A stretch of 47,919 nucleotides of DNA from Myxococcaceae bacterium (lineage in GTDB: Bacteria > Myxococcota > Myxococcia > Myxococcales > Myxococcaceae). The DNA is taken from assembly GCA_022842905.1 (NCBI GenBank), contig JALHOS010000008.1:1-47919 (forward strand), in the 5' to 3' direction. Positions 32,314 through 41,834 of this stretch are shown here, piece by piece. The notes beneath the pieces were generated by a model. That model was given only the letters and a program-made list of their open reading frames with translations, had not been told where the DNA came from and searched no databases. A program made the position numbers and the translations under genes. The stretch's first letter is position 1; every line of letters begins with the position of its first letter.

Positions 32314-35300
32314 TTCACCGCCTGCGGCGTCACGCCTACCGACACTCGCCGCTCGGGTCCTTCGAACAGCTCCGCGAGCCGCGGCGCAGCGGTGGTGCTC
32401 CAGGCCAAGGGCGTCGCGGCCGGCGACGAGCGCTCTTCCAGCATCACGTCGCCGCCCGTCACGTGAAGCACCGCGGACGGCACGCCGCGGACCTGCGCCA
32501 GCACCTCGGCGCCGAGCAGCACGCTGCCGGAGTCGGCGCCGGCGACTGAGAACACGAACTGCGCGACGACGCCGGGGCGCGACGTCGTGTCGCTGCCCCA
32601 GTCCCACAGCTCGTTGTGCGGCAGCGAACCCGAGAAGCCGCCGAAGGCCACCACCCGCTGCTGGTCGAACGCGAGCGAGCCCATGCTCGGCGGCCAGGGC
32701 TCTTCGGCCTCGAAGTGCCGCCACGTGGACGTCGTCGGAGCCCATTCCCACAAGTCGCGCGAGCTGATGGTCGGGCTGATTCCTCCGAAGACGACGAAGC
32801 GGTCTCTCACCGTGTCGAAGGTCCCGGACGCAGCCAGCCGCCCTTCAGGCCAGACGGCCGGCAGCGGGCTGGGCGTCAGGTTGGTCCACGTACCGCTCAC
32901 CCCGTTCCACGCCCACAGGTCGGGCACGTAGGTGTTGACCGGCCGCAGGCGCTGGTCGCCGCTGAAGAGCAGGGTGCGCCCTCGCGCCGCGTCGAAGGCC
33001 ATGGCGGGCCACAGCCGGGGCGGGGGCCAGGCGGTCGGCAGCGGCGTCGGCGTGCGGTTGGTCCACACGCCGGACGCTGGCTCCCATTCCCACAGCTCCG
33101 ACGTCGCGGGCGCGCTGCCCATGGAGCCGGTCTGCGCGCCGTACCAGACGAGCCTTCCGCGGGCAGAGTCGTAGGCGACGGCTCCGGACGTCAGCCGCGG
33201 CCATGCCGTGGGGAGCACCGCGGGCGTGCGGTTGGTCCACGTCCCGGCCAGCACGTTCCATTCCCACACCTCGAAGGACGTCGCGCTTCCGACGGCGACC
33301 AGCCGGCCCCGCATCGAGTCGAAGGCCAGCCCCGTCACCGCCCGCGCCGACGGTGAGCCCGTCGCCGGCGTCCGGTTGAGCCAGCTGTGGCCGCTCAGCT
33401 CCCAGACGTCGTTGAGCAAGCTGGTGCCGGTGTTTCCACCGAAGAGCAGGGCGCGGCCCGGCGTGGTGGTCCCCACGAGGCGAGTCACCCGCGGCGCTGG
33501 CGCCGGCACCGGGGGAGTGTGGTTCGTCCACGTCGCGCCGTCCCATTCCCACAAGTCGCGCGCCAGGTTGCTTGAGGCCAGCATTCCGCCGCCCACCATC
33601 ATTCGGCGGCGCGCCGCGTCGAACGTCGCAGCGCCTTGTTCCCGCGGCGCCGGCCAGCTGGGCGGCAGTACCGCGGGGGTGCGGTTGAGCCACGCGCCGC
33701 TCACCGGGCTCCATTCCCACAGCTGGTTGGTGCACAGCGAGCAGGAGGAGGAGTTGTTGCTCGCGCCACCGAACATCACCAGCTTGTTGGCTGCAGCATC
33801 GAACGCGAGCAGCTCGGCGATGACGAAGGGCGGCCAGGCGGTCGGCAGCACTGCCGGTGTCCGCGACGTGAGCGTGCGCGCGGTGGCGTCCCATTCCCAC
33901 AGCTCCACGCTCCGCCCGCTGCCGGTGCGCAGGCCGTACACCAGGAGCTTGTTTCGCACCGAGTCGTAGGCCGTCTGCGGGCCGTATTGGCTGCTGGGCC
34001 AGTTCCCCGGCACTGGGCTCGGTGTCTGGTTCGTCCACAGGCCGGTGCGCGTGTCCCACTCCCAGAACTCGAGGCCCACGCCCGAGAAGGACGGCCCCGA
34101 CACGACGACCATCGTGCGCCGCGCGACGTCGAACGACATGGCGTTGGCCGCGGGCGGACCGTCTGGCCCACCCGGGCTGGGGTGGAGCGACCAGGCGCGG
34201 GCCTCCGCGTCCCATTCCCAGACGTCTTTGACTTCGCGCGAGCCGTCGGAGCCGCCCACCACCACGAGCCTGCGGCGCACGCTGTCGTAGGCCACCACGT
34301 GGCCTCTGCGAGGCGGCGGCAGCGCTTCGTTGCGCGGGTGCGGGACCAGGCGCGACCACCCGCGCGCGCTGTGCCACTCCCACAGCTCGTTGGTCACCGG
34401 CGCCGTGGCGCTCCCTCCCCCGAACACCACCACGGTGCCGCGGTGCGAGTCGTACGCCATGGCGTGGCCAGACTGCGCCGGGCCAGCCTGGCGTCGGGCG
34501 CGCCAGCTCACCGCGCCGTCGGCGTCGACGGGCGGCGGGTGCTGCGCGACGCCGCCGACGTCGGTGGTGGCGTTGGAGAACACGGCTCGAGCCTCGACGT
34601 GGTGGGGGTTCTCGAAGGTGCGGCCCACCACCTTGCCGTTGAGCGTCGCCAGCCACTCGAGGTCGCGCACGTCCACGCGTGCGCTGGCGTTGCACGCGGA
34701 GTCGACGGCGGACACCCAGACAAAAGGGCGATCTGCGAGCGGCAGCGCCACCACCGCGCCGCCGTCGACCGTCTGCCCCACGGCCAGCACCGAGGCGCCG
34801 AAGCCCACCGCGACGTGCTCGGCGGCGACGGCGCCTGGCCGCGCCGAGACGACGAAGGAAGGCCCCGCGTCGCGGCTGCCCCAGGGCTCTCGCCGGAAGA
34901 CGACGCTGCCCGGCGTCGCGACGTTGGGCGCAGGCGGGGCGCTCGTGTCCACCCACAGCCCGGCGTCCACCGTCGAGCTGCCGCGGTTCCCCACCGCGTC
35001 CGTCGCCGACACCACGACGCTGACGGGGCCCTGTGGCGAAGCGCCGCTCACCGACGCCGCGAGGCTCAGCAGCGTCGGCGTCGCGGTGAGCGTCGTCAGC
35101 GTCAGGCCCGGCGGCGCAGAGGTCAGCTGCAAGTTCGTCGACGGCTCCGTCAGCCCCACCACGACGCGCGCGCTCGCGCCCAGGCCCAGGCCGCTCGTCG
35201 TCGGCAGCGGGCAGTCCGGCCGGGCGCTGGTCACCACGGACACCGACGCTGGGTCGACCCGCGGCGGGGTGAAGTCGAAGCTGACGCCCAGCGACTCGGT

Positions 35301-36377
35301 CGCCGTGTTCCCGGCGCCGTCGGTGGCGGTGACGAAGAAGAAGTGGTCGTCCGCGGCATCGTTCGCGCCGACGCTCCCCGGGCAGCGGCAGAGGCCTTGG
35401 GCGCAGGCGCAGCTCAGCGGGCTCGTGTCCAGTCGAGCCGCCACGTCGACCGTCGACGAGTCGACGCCGAAGGCCAGCACGTAGTCCCGAAACCCTGCCT
35501 GGCGGCTGAAGACGGTCGCGACGCCCCCGTCCGGCCCTCGCAGCGCGCGCAAGTCGGTGATGACGGGCGCGGTGCCGTCCACTTCGAGCCGGACGAGCGC
35601 GGGCTGTGGAGGCGCGAGGTTGCCCACCGCGTCGCGCACCCCGTGGACCGTCAGCGCGCGGGTGGCGCACACCTGGCTCGGCGCACTGGCGGCGACCTCG
35701 AACACCGTGCCCTGCTGGCGCCGCGGCTGGAACATGAGCCCTCCGTCGCAGGTGGAGTCGGTCAGCACCTGCGCGCCCGCTTCGAGCGCTTCGGAGAACG
35801 CCAGGCGGAGCACCGCTGTCTCTCCGCCACGAATCAACAGCACGCCGGCGTCGTCGCTGCTGCGCGGGGCGGTGAAGTCCGCTTCGACCAGGCGCGGCGG
35901 CGTGAAGTCGAACGTGACGACGCCCACCGGCTGCGCGGCGTTCTCGTTCCCTTCGCCGTCGAGGAGGTCGGCGACGACCTGCGCGGTGTGCTCCGTGTCG
36001 AGGCCGGCCCGCGCGACATAGGAATAGGTGTACCGCGCGCCCTCGACGCGCTCGAGCTGCGCGGCGCGGAGCCCCGAGGGGTGGACGACGGAGACGACGG
36101 GCGCCACGAAGAGGGGCTTGCTGGCGGAGAACTCGAGCTGCGCGGTCTGCCCGTCCCTCAGCGTCGCCGGGCGAACGGTCGGCTCGAGCACCCGCGGCGC
36201 TTCGCCCGAGCCCTGCGCGGTGAGGGGCACGCAGCGGCCCACGCGGGGGCGACAGGCGTAGCCGGCGGGGCACACGCCGTCGTCGCAGCGAATGACCGCG
36301 CTCGCGGGGAGCGCCGCTTCGAAGGTGCAGCCTGACGCCAGGCCAGCAAGGAAGACCACGAAGCTGCGAGCAGACAT
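32247..36377 (-). CDS. Giant Kelch-repeat lipoprotein
   Basis: 1376 aa. Lipobox in FLAGLASGC, then a short Cys-rich module (CDDGVCPAGYACRPRVGRC). Residues about 65-590 hold several Ig-like/bacterial 'Big' domains (the FDFTPPRLVEADF and TATDGAGNTATESLG types). Residues about 630-1240 carry roughly ten Kelch-like blades with the repeated pattern AYDSxRxRLVxxGG ... ELWEWDxxxxxWTNRTP, typical of bacterial Kelch propellers. The C-terminal 100 residues are a beta domain ending VELLVRYRRP. Large exported adhesin- or ligand-binding protein; ligand unknown. Monocistronic, with tail duplications after the stop. Confidence 0.85.
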   Translation of the reverse strand: MSARSFVVFLAGLASGCTFEAALPASAVIRCDDGVCPAGYACRPRVGRCVPLTAQGSGEAPRVLEPTVRPATLRDGQTAQLEFSASKPLFVAPVVSVVHPSGLRAAQLERVEGARYTYSYVARAGLDTEHTAQVVADLLDGEGNENAAQPVGVVTFDFTPPRLVEADFTAPRSSDDAGVLLIRGGETAVLRLAFSEALEAGAQVLTDSTCDGGLMFQPRRQQGTVFEVAASAPSQVCATRALTVHGVRDAVGNLAPPQPALVRLEVDGTAPVITDLRALRGPDGGVATVFSRQAGFRDYVLAFGVDSSTVDVAARLDTSPLSCACAQGLCRCPGSVGANDAADDHFFFVTATDGAGNTATESLGVSFDFTPPRVDPASVSVVTSARPDCPLPTTSGLGLGASARVVVGLTEPSTNLQLTSAPPGLTLTTLTATPTLLSLAASVSGASPQGPVSVVVSATDAVGNRGSSTVDAGLWVDTSAPPAPNVATPGSVVFRREPWGSRDAGPSFVVSARPGAVAAEHVAVGFGASVLAVGQTVDGGAVVALPLADRPFVWVSAVDSACNASARVDVRDLEWLATLNGKVVGRTFENPHHVEARAVFSNATTDVGGVAQHPPPVDADGAVSWRARRQAGPAQSGHAMAYDSHRGTVVVFGGGSATAPVTNELWEWHSARGWSRLVPHPRNEALPPPRRGHVVAYDSVRRRLVVVGGSDGSREVKDVWEWDAEARAWSLHPSPGGPDGPPAANAMSFDVARRTMVVVSGPSFSGVGLEFWEWDTRTGLWTNQTPSPVPGNWPSSQYGPQTAYDSVRNKLLVYGLRTGSGRSVELWEWDATARTLTSRTPAVLPTAWPPFVIAELLAFDAAANKLVMFGGASNNSSSCSLCTNQLWEWSPVSGAWLNRTPAVLPPSWPAPREQGAATFDAARRRMMVGGGMLASSNLARDLWEWDGATWTNHTPPVPAPAPRVTRLVGTTTPGRALLFGGNTGTSLLNDVWELSGHSWLNRTPATGSPSARAVTGLAFDSMRGRLVAVGSATSFEVWEWNVLAGTWTNRTPAVLPTAWPRLTSGAVAYDSARGRLVWYGAQTGSMGSAPATSELWEWEPASGVWTNRTPTPLPTAWPPPRLWPAMAFDAARGRTLLFSGDQRLRPVNTYVPDLWAWNGVSGTWTNLTPSPLPAVWPEGRLAASGTFDTVRDRFVVFGGISPTISSRDLWEWAPTTSTWRHFEAEEPWPPSMGSLAFDQQRVVAFGGFSGSLPHNELWDWGSDTTSRPGVVAQFVFSVAGADSGSVLLGAEVLAQVRGVPSAVLHVTGGDVMLEERSSPAATPLAWSTTAAPRLAELFEGPERRVSVGVTPQAVNGSTPSRLTLDWVELLVRYRRP

Positions 36378-36634
36378 GGCGCGGACGGTACTACGGCCGG
36401 TCGACGACGCCGGGCTGCCTCGTCGGCAGCGGTCGCGTCATCCGGGTGCACCGTGTGCCGTGCAGCGGCCGTGGATCGCGCCACGCGCGCCAGACTGCGA
36501 CAGCGCCGCCACAGTTCTTCGTTGGTGCGCGCGCGCTCCACCTCACCAGTCTCCGCTCGGAGCACCCCTGGACCGCGCTTCAGGCACACCAGGTGCAGGC
36601 CGCGCGGCAGTCCAACCAGGCAGGGGGTCGACGC
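36378..36634. promoter_or_regulatory. Divergent intergenic region, Kelch gene and propeller operon
   Basis: 257 bp between the ATG of the Kelch gene (minus) and the ATG of the propeller lipoprotein (plus). Both promoters must lie here. No clear -10/-35 pair or operator; reading frames here lack coding-like third positions. Confidence 0.35.
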
Positions 36635-38332
36635 ATGAGGCAGCGCAGCAGCAGGTGGTGGGTGCTTGTCGCCGCGCAAGCGCTGGTGCTCGCGGGGTGT
36701 GAATCGGCGGGGGCCTTCGGTCGCTTCGTTCCCAATGGCGACGAGGCGAGCGACGGCGGCTTCGGCATGGTCCCCAACGGCGGCGGCGGCACGGGCGGGA
36801 CCGGCGGGCAGGGCGCGGGCTGTCCCTGCGCTTCGGGCTTCGTCTGCGAGGGCAACGTCTGCGTGCCCGTCGAGCGCGAGACGAACAGCGGCCTGGGCGA
36901 AGCGCCGCCCGTCGCCACGCCGCGCTACGTGTACGCGCTCAACCCCACGGCCTCGTCGGTGGCCCGCATCGACCCGGCGAGCCTCCTCATCGAAGCGGTG
37001 ACGGTGGGGCCCAGCCCCGTCGCGCTCGAGGCGCTGCCGGGTGAAGACGCGGCGCTGGTGCTGTCTCCGGGGGACGGCTCGCTGTCGCTGCTCGACAGCC
37101 GCACGCTGCCCACGCGGGTGGTGCGGGTGCCGCTCGGCCGAGAGCTGCAGCGGCTGACGGTGTCTCCGGACGGCAAGTTCGCGGTCGCTTGGCCCAGCAC
37201 CACGGCGGGCCCCACGTCGGGCGCGGAGGGTGTCTTCACGCTGGTGGACGTCGCCGCCGTCCGTCGGGGCGCGCCGCTGGCGCAGCAGCGCTTCGAGCGC
37301 AGCGGGGGCTACCGCATCACCCACGTCGTCTTCCAGACCGAGGCCGGCGCCGCGACGAAGCTGCACGTCTTCGCCAAGGCCACGGTGTCCACGTTCGACC
37401 TGCGGGACACCGCCGCTGCGCCGCGGAGGCTGATGTTGCCCGCGTCCATGAGCGCCGACGTGTCGAGCCGCGAGGTGGCGGCGACGGCGGACGGGCGAGT
37501 CATCATGCTCCGCTCGACGACGGCGCCGGAGCTGGCGAGCTTCGACGGCGTGCAGCTGACGGTGCTGGCGCTGCCGGCCATCGCCACGGACCTCGACCTG
37601 TTGAGCGACGGCACCGGCGCGGTGGCGGCGCTGCGCTCGCTGGGCTCGGTGGGCTTCCTCCCGCTGCCCGCGACGAGCGTCGACGGTGGAACGCTGCGCG
37701 TGTACCCGGTGGCCGACGGCGGCGTGGGGCAGGTGGCGCTGCCGCCGCCTTCGTCCGACGCGGGGCTCTTCGCGGTGACGTACTCCAACGTCGGCACCGA
37801 CGAGGGCTACGCGAAGGTGGACCTGGCCACGGGGCAGGTGACGCGGGTGGCGCTGGAGAAGTGGGTGAACGAAATCTCCCTCTCGCCCGACGGACTGACG
37901 GCGTTCGTGTTGCACCGGGCCAACCCCAGCCCGACGACGACGGACCCGTACGAAGCCGCCGTCGACCGGGACCAGGGCTTCTCGGTGGTCGACCTGGCGA
38001 CGGGCTTCTGGCAGCTCAAGCGCACGGGCACGACGCGGCCCACGCGCTACGCCTTCTCGCCGCGCGGGGGCTACCTCGGCGTGGCGCTGCGCAACGACGC
38101 GCTCAAGCGGCACTCGCTGGAAGCGGTGAACCTCACGTCACTGGTGACGACGAGCCTGCCGCTGTCCTCGACGCCGCTCTTCATGGGCACGGTGCCCGAA
38201 GCGCCGTCCATCACCCCGCACCGAGTCTTCGTCTCGCAGGAGCACCCGGGCGGGCGCATCAGCGTCATTCAGCTGGACACGGGCCAGGTGCGGACCGCGA
38301 CCGGCTTCACTCTAAACGGGGAGATTGAGTGA
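36635..38332 (+). CDS. Beta-propeller lipoprotein, first gene of an envelope operon
   Basis: 565 aa. Lipoprotein signal (RWWVLVAAQALVLAGC), a Gly-rich linker, a short Cys pair module (CPCASGFVCEGNVC), then a propeller of seven or so blades with patterns such as YVYALNPTASSVARIDPASL, EDAALVLSPGDGSLSLLDSR and ELQRLTVSPDGKFAV, as in YncE/lactonase-like propellers. Its stop overlaps the next gene by one base (TGATG), and the three genes to 40526 are likely co-transcribed. It has no metal ligands that I can place; probably a surface binding protein. Confidence 0.8.
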   Translation: MRQRSSRWWVLVAAQALVLAGCESAGAFGRFVPNGDEASDGGFGMVPNGGGGTGGTGGQGAGCPCASGFVCEGNVCVPVERETNSGLGEAPPVATPRYVYALNPTASSVARIDPASLLIEAVTVGPSPVALEALPGEDAALVLSPGDGSLSLLDSRTLPTRVVRVPLGRELQRLTVSPDGKFAVAWPSTTAGPTSGAEGVFTLVDVAAVRRGAPLAQQRFERSGGYRITHVVFQTEAGAATKLHVFAKATVSTFDLRDTAAAPRRLMLPASMSADVSSREVAATADGRVIMLRSTTAPELASFDGVQLTVLALPAIATDLDLLSDGTGAVAALRSLGSVGFLPLPATSVDGGTLRVYPVADGGVGQVALPPPSSDAGLFAVTYSNVGTDEGYAKVDLATGQVTRVALEKWVNEISLSPDGLTAFVLHRANPSPTTTDPYEAAVDRDQGFSVVDLATGFWQLKRTGTTRPTRYAFSPRGGYLGVALRNDALKRHSLEAVNLTSLVTTSLPLSSTPLFMGTVPEAPSITPHRVFVSQEHPGGRISVIQLDTGQVRTATGFTLNGEIE

Positions 38333-39831
38333 TGAAACGCCTCGTCTTGTCGTCGCTGCTCTCTTTGGCCGTCGCCGGCGCGCTTGGCTGTGGCGCGCGG
38401 CACCCCAGCTTCGAGCCGGCCCTCAGGCCGCTGCCGCTCGTGGCGACCAGCCAGGCGGTGGTGCAGGTGGTGCCTCAGACGGAGCGCGCCGTCGTCGTCA
38501 CGCCCGACGGGCAGGTGAAGGCGGTGCGCATTGGCCCGGGCGCGCGGTTGGTGAGCCGGGTGCCGAAGACGGACGTGGTGCTGGTCGCCGGAGGCACGCC
38601 GCGGGCGCCGACGGTGGACTTCGTGGACACGCGGGCGGGGACGACGCAGCAGGTGTCCCTGCACGCGCCCTTCGACACGTTGACGTGGAGTGACGAGGGG
38701 GCCCTGGGCGTCTTCTCGTACGGCAACGCGGGCGGCTTCGGCACGCTCGTGGCTCGCAACCTGAACGAGGTGGCGGTGCTGGACGTGGCGCGGCGGACCT
38801 TCGCGTCGGTGCAGCTCGACACCGACAGCCTGGCGCCGCGCGCTGTGGTGTTCGGCCCCAAGGAAGCAGACCGGCAGCTGGTGGCGGTGGTGCTCGAGCG
38901 GGGCGTGGCGCTGTTCGACGCGACGCGGCCGCAGGTGCCGGTGCGCAAGGTGGGGCTGCGCCCCCAAGGCTCGACGACGGAGGCGACCGCGCTGGAGGCC
39001 GTCTTCTCGGCCGACGCGAAGTGGCTCTTCGTGCGCACCAGCACGCTGGACGACGTCGTGGTGCTGGAGCTGGGCGCGGAGCGCGGCGTGGCGCCGAGCG
39101 TGTCGATCAACTTCGTGGCCGGCGGGACGGGGCTGGCGGACATCGCCGCGCCGCCGCCGGGGACGCCGAACGCGGTGTTGGCGCTCTACTCGTCGAGCCG
39201 CGAGCTGGTGCTGCTGGACGCGCAGGGCATCGTCGATCGCCACCAGCGGGTGGCGCTGACGGCGTCGCTGCGGCGGCTGGCGAGCGTGGCCATGGGCGAT
39301 GTGGTGCTGGCGTGGGACGAGACGAGCCCCGTCGTCACGGCGTGGAACGTGCGTGACGGGCGCGTCGGGGTGGTGGCGCTCGACGGGCCGCCGGCGAGCC
39401 TGCAGGTGGCGCCGTCGCGGCTGAAGCTCTTCGCGCCGGTGACGGGCCGGCAGGGCGCGGCGCTGTCGGTGCTCTCGCTGGACGAGGAGCCCAACCGGCT
39501 GCGGCTGCGGCTGCAGTCGCTGCAGCTGTCCCGCGCCGCGTCGTCGGTGCAGCTCGACGTGGGAGCGCAGCGGCTCTTCCTGACGGTGGGCGGCCTGGGG
39601 ACGGTGGTGACGCTGGACACGACGAGCCTGGACACGGCGGAGGTGACGGTCGACGCGCCGCCGGTCGGCCTCTTCGCGCTCCCGGACGGCGACTGGCTGG
39701 CGCTGGCGCATGCGGGGGACCTGGGAGACCTGACCTTCGTGCGCGCTGGCGGCACCGAGCGCAGTGAAGCCCGCCGCGTCGTCGACTTCGCCCTGACGGA
39801 CGCGCTGCTGCGCGCGGAGGACCTGCGATGA
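38332..39831 (+). CDS. Second beta-propeller lipoprotein
   Basis: 499 aa; ATG overlaps the previous stop (TGATG); a GTG three bases upstream is possible. Lipobox in SLLSLAVAGALGC. The rest is repeated beta strands separated by charged turns (VVVTPDGQVKAVRIGPG, LVARNLNEVAVLDVA, DDVVVLELGAERG, LFLTVGGLGTVVTLDT), a likely six- or seven-blade propeller with no Cys module. It overlaps the outer-membrane protein gene by 4 bp (ATGA). The pairing suggests that the two propellers and the barrel form one envelope complex. Confidence 0.8.
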   Translation: MKRLVLSSLLSLAVAGALGCGARHPSFEPALRPLPLVATSQAVVQVVPQTERAVVVTPDGQVKAVRIGPGARLVSRVPKTDVVLVAGGTPRAPTVDFVDTRAGTTQQVSLHAPFDTLTWSDEGALGVFSYGNAGGFGTLVARNLNEVAVLDVARRTFASVQLDTDSLAPRAVVFGPKEADRQLVAVVLERGVALFDATRPQVPVRKVGLRPQGSTTEATALEAVFSADAKWLFVRTSTLDDVVVLELGAERGVAPSVSINFVAGGTGLADIAAPPPGTPNAVLALYSSSRELVLLDAQGIVDRHQRVALTASLRRLASVAMGDVVLAWDETSPVVTAWNVRDGRVGVVALDGPPASLQVAPSRLKLFAPVTGRQGAALSVLSLDEEPNRLRLRLQSLQLSRAASSVQLDVGAQRLFLTVGGLGTVVTLDTTSLDTAEVTVDAPPVGLFALPDGDWLALAHAGDLGDLTFVRAGGTERSEARRVVDFALTDALLRAEDLR

Positions 39832-40526
39832 GAGCGCTTCTGCTGGCCGTCGTCTTCGCTTCCACGACCGCCCTCGCGGCGCCGCCGCTGCAGTTGGTGC
39901 GGACCTCGCCCAAGCCGACGGGCTTCGTGCCCAAGCTGTACGGCGGCGCGGCCTTGGCGACGACGCTCATCACGCCGCGCGCGTACGACTTCGTCGACAC
40001 GGACGACGTGCACACGGGGGTGGCGCTCACGGTCGGGTACAGCTTCACGCTCAAGCGGGCGTTCTTGGACGTGGAGCTGGGGTTCACGACGGGAGGGACG
40101 AGGAGCGCGGTGCACTCCTCGCTCTCGACGGACTTCGCGTGGCGGGCCGTGGAGGCGGGGGTGGGCTACCGGTACGCGCTGTTCAAGCACCTGCACCCGT
40201 ACGCGAAGCTGCTCGGCGGGGTCGACATCGCGACGCTGACGATCGTGTCGACGGAGCGGCTGACGCAGACGGTGGTGGGCGGGGCGGGGCAGGCGCTCGT
40301 GGGGGTGCAGGTGCCGGTGTACTTCGAGCGGCCGACGGACACGGCGTCGATCGTGCTCGACGCGGCGCTCGGCGCGGGGCTGCACTCGGGGCTGGCGTTC
40401 GACAAGTTGGGGCCGACGCCGCCGCAGAAGCCCGCGGCCGATGCGATTCCGCGGGGGAGTACGAGTATCGGCTCGTTGTCGCTGTCGGGGTTCACGTTCC
40501 GGGTGGGGTTGTTGGTGCGGTTGTAG
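39828..40526 (+). CDS. Predicted outer-membrane beta-barrel protein
   Basis: 232 aa. Signal peptide MRALLLAVVFASTTALAAP. The mature part has alternating strands and aromatic girdles with Tyr/Phe-rich ends (VALTVGYSFTLKRAFLDVEL, AVEAGVGYRYALFKHLHPYA, LSLSGFTFRVGLLVRL); the final strand ends with Leu, close to the usual aromatic C-terminal residue. Predicted 8-10 strands. Third gene of the propeller operon. Confidence 0.75.
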   Translation: MRALLLAVVFASTTALAAPPLQLVRTSPKPTGFVPKLYGGAALATTLITPRAYDFVDTDDVHTGVALTVGYSFTLKRAFLDVELGFTTGGTRSAVHSSLSTDFAWRAVEAGVGYRYALFKHLHPYAKLLGGVDIATLTIVSTERLTQTVVGGAGQALVGVQVPVYFERPTDTASIVLDAALGAGLHSGLAFDKLGPTPPQKPAADAIPRGSTSIGSLSLSGFTFRVGLLVRL

Positions 40527-40879
40527 AGGGGCGTTGGAGTGGTCGCCAGTCGAGGGGTCCACTTCAGATCGTGGGCGTCGGTAGCCACATCAGAGTCGGT
40601 CGCGTGGCGTCAGTGTTTCCTCATTCCAAACCGTCCAATCCGGCGCGGCGCGAAGTCGTGCATTGTGCGACTGTGACCGGACAGCCGGGGCCAATGGCGC
40701 CAACCTGATTCACGTCAGACGAGCAACACTCCTCCCTCGCCTCGATCTCTCGCCTGAGTAGGGGAGCCGCAGACGCCAACACCAGAACGCAAGTTGACAG
40801 CGTAACGCTCGAAAAACCGCCAAGCTATGGCTGTACATTCTTGCGCACTTCGGCTCCGTAGGTCGATATCTTCCGAACA
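40527..40879. other. 353-bp intergenic region of falling GC
   Basis: It marks the left side of the lower-GC region. A TTGACA at 40794-40799 looks like a -35 box, but no -10 box lies at 16-18 bp; TACATT at 40834-40839 is too far. Rho-independent terminator for the propeller operon not seen. No frame with coding-like codon use. Confidence 0.3.
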
Positions 40880-41161
40880 ATGAACTCGCGTGCTCCGGCC
40901 CTCCAGTTGCTCGGTATGGGACTGCTGATGTGGGCATTGACCGTCGGCATGATCGTCTTCCTGCACCGGTACTATCCCGTGCTTGTCCTCATCGGCGGCT
41001 TATGCCTTTGGTTCGGACTCGCCGTTCTGCTTTTCGGCGAGCGGTTTCGAGGCATGCGTCCCTTACACCAGGGAGCGACCCTCGTCGGTACCGCGCCGCT
41101 GCCGGCGCTGGCAGCCTACGGTCTCGTCCGGCTCCTTGCTCACTTGGGCCACACGCTGTGA
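40880..41161 (+). CDS. Small integral membrane protein
   Basis: 93 aa. Three hydrophobic segments: LLGMGLLMWALTVGMIVFL, PVLVLIGGLCLWFGLAVLLF, and TAPLPALAAYGLVRLLAHL. No known motif. Monocistronic. It sits at the edge of the lower-GC islet. No ribosome-binding site stands out. Confidence 0.6.
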   Translation: MNSRAPALQLLGMGLLMWALTVGMIVFLHRYYPVLVLIGGLCLWFGLAVLLFGERFRGMRPLHQGATLVGTAPLPALAAYGLVRLLAHLGHTL

Positions 41162-41269
41162 CTCCCTCGCGAGCCAAGGCCGCGGCCGGTGCGCGAGAGC
41201 GTCGACGAGTTCTTCGCCGAGCGGACTCGGCGCGAGGCCGCGCTCGGCACCGTTCCCCTGGCACCGCTA

Positions 41270-41710
41270 TGCATCCTTCGGTCAGGTTGCGCCCCGCCGA
41301 AGCCGATGTCGACCTGAAGCCGCGCCTGCGCGTTCGTCATGCGAGCGAGAACTCGACGCGCACGCCGACGTAGTGCTGCAGCTCGCGGATGAGCCCGACG
41401 GCGAGGGAACCGAGTCGAGTGCATCGTGTCGTCGGCCACATTGAGTGCGAGCACCTCGGCGAAGACCGCGGGGACGCGATCGACACCCGGGTCGTTGGAA
41501 GCCGAGCAGGCCGAGGGTCCAGGTCGCGGGTCGCTCGACGTGGCTTGCCGGTCCTGAGCGTGAAGAGCGCGGTACCTCTGAGCACGAAGCGCTGCGCGTG
41601 CGTCGTCGACGCGAGCCGGAAGAGCAGACGCTCCTTCGCCTAGCGTGTGAGCACGAGCTGAAGGTCCACGCCCTGATCGCGGGCGGCGGAACAGGCACGC
41701 CCGCGCCGAT
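41270..41710 (-). pseudogene. Decayed AbiEii-type nucleotidyltransferase toxin
   Basis: Reading the minus strand with frame changes gives a recognisable protein: ARDQGVDLQLVLTR, a TAG where a Tyr is usual, then AKERLLFRLASTTHAQRFVL, RGTALFTLRTGKPRRATRDL and D (the nucleotidyltransferase motif), then LGLLGFQRPG, VDRVPAVFAEVLALNVADDT, LAVGLIRELQHYVGVRVEFS and NAQARLQVDIGFGGAQPD, each in a different frame. This matches the order of AbiEii/AbiGii toxins (PF08843). At least four frameshifts and one stop, so it is dead. No AbiEi antitoxin was seen. It lies beside the HAM1-SIR2 pair. Confidence 0.75.
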
Positions 41711-41834
41711 GCGCCGCTGCTAAGCGTTGGCATGAGTGCGCCTCACAAAGCCAGCTCTCGAACGTGGCGGGGACCGCGCGCTCGCAGATCGGTGTGAAAT
41801 TGTGGTGGGCTCGTCCAAGCGGTAGGTTGTGTTC

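Noticed and set aside
40794-40799. TTGACA as a sigma-70 promoter for the small membrane protein
   Set aside because: No -10 box at 16-18 bp; the nearest TACATT is about 34 bp downstream.
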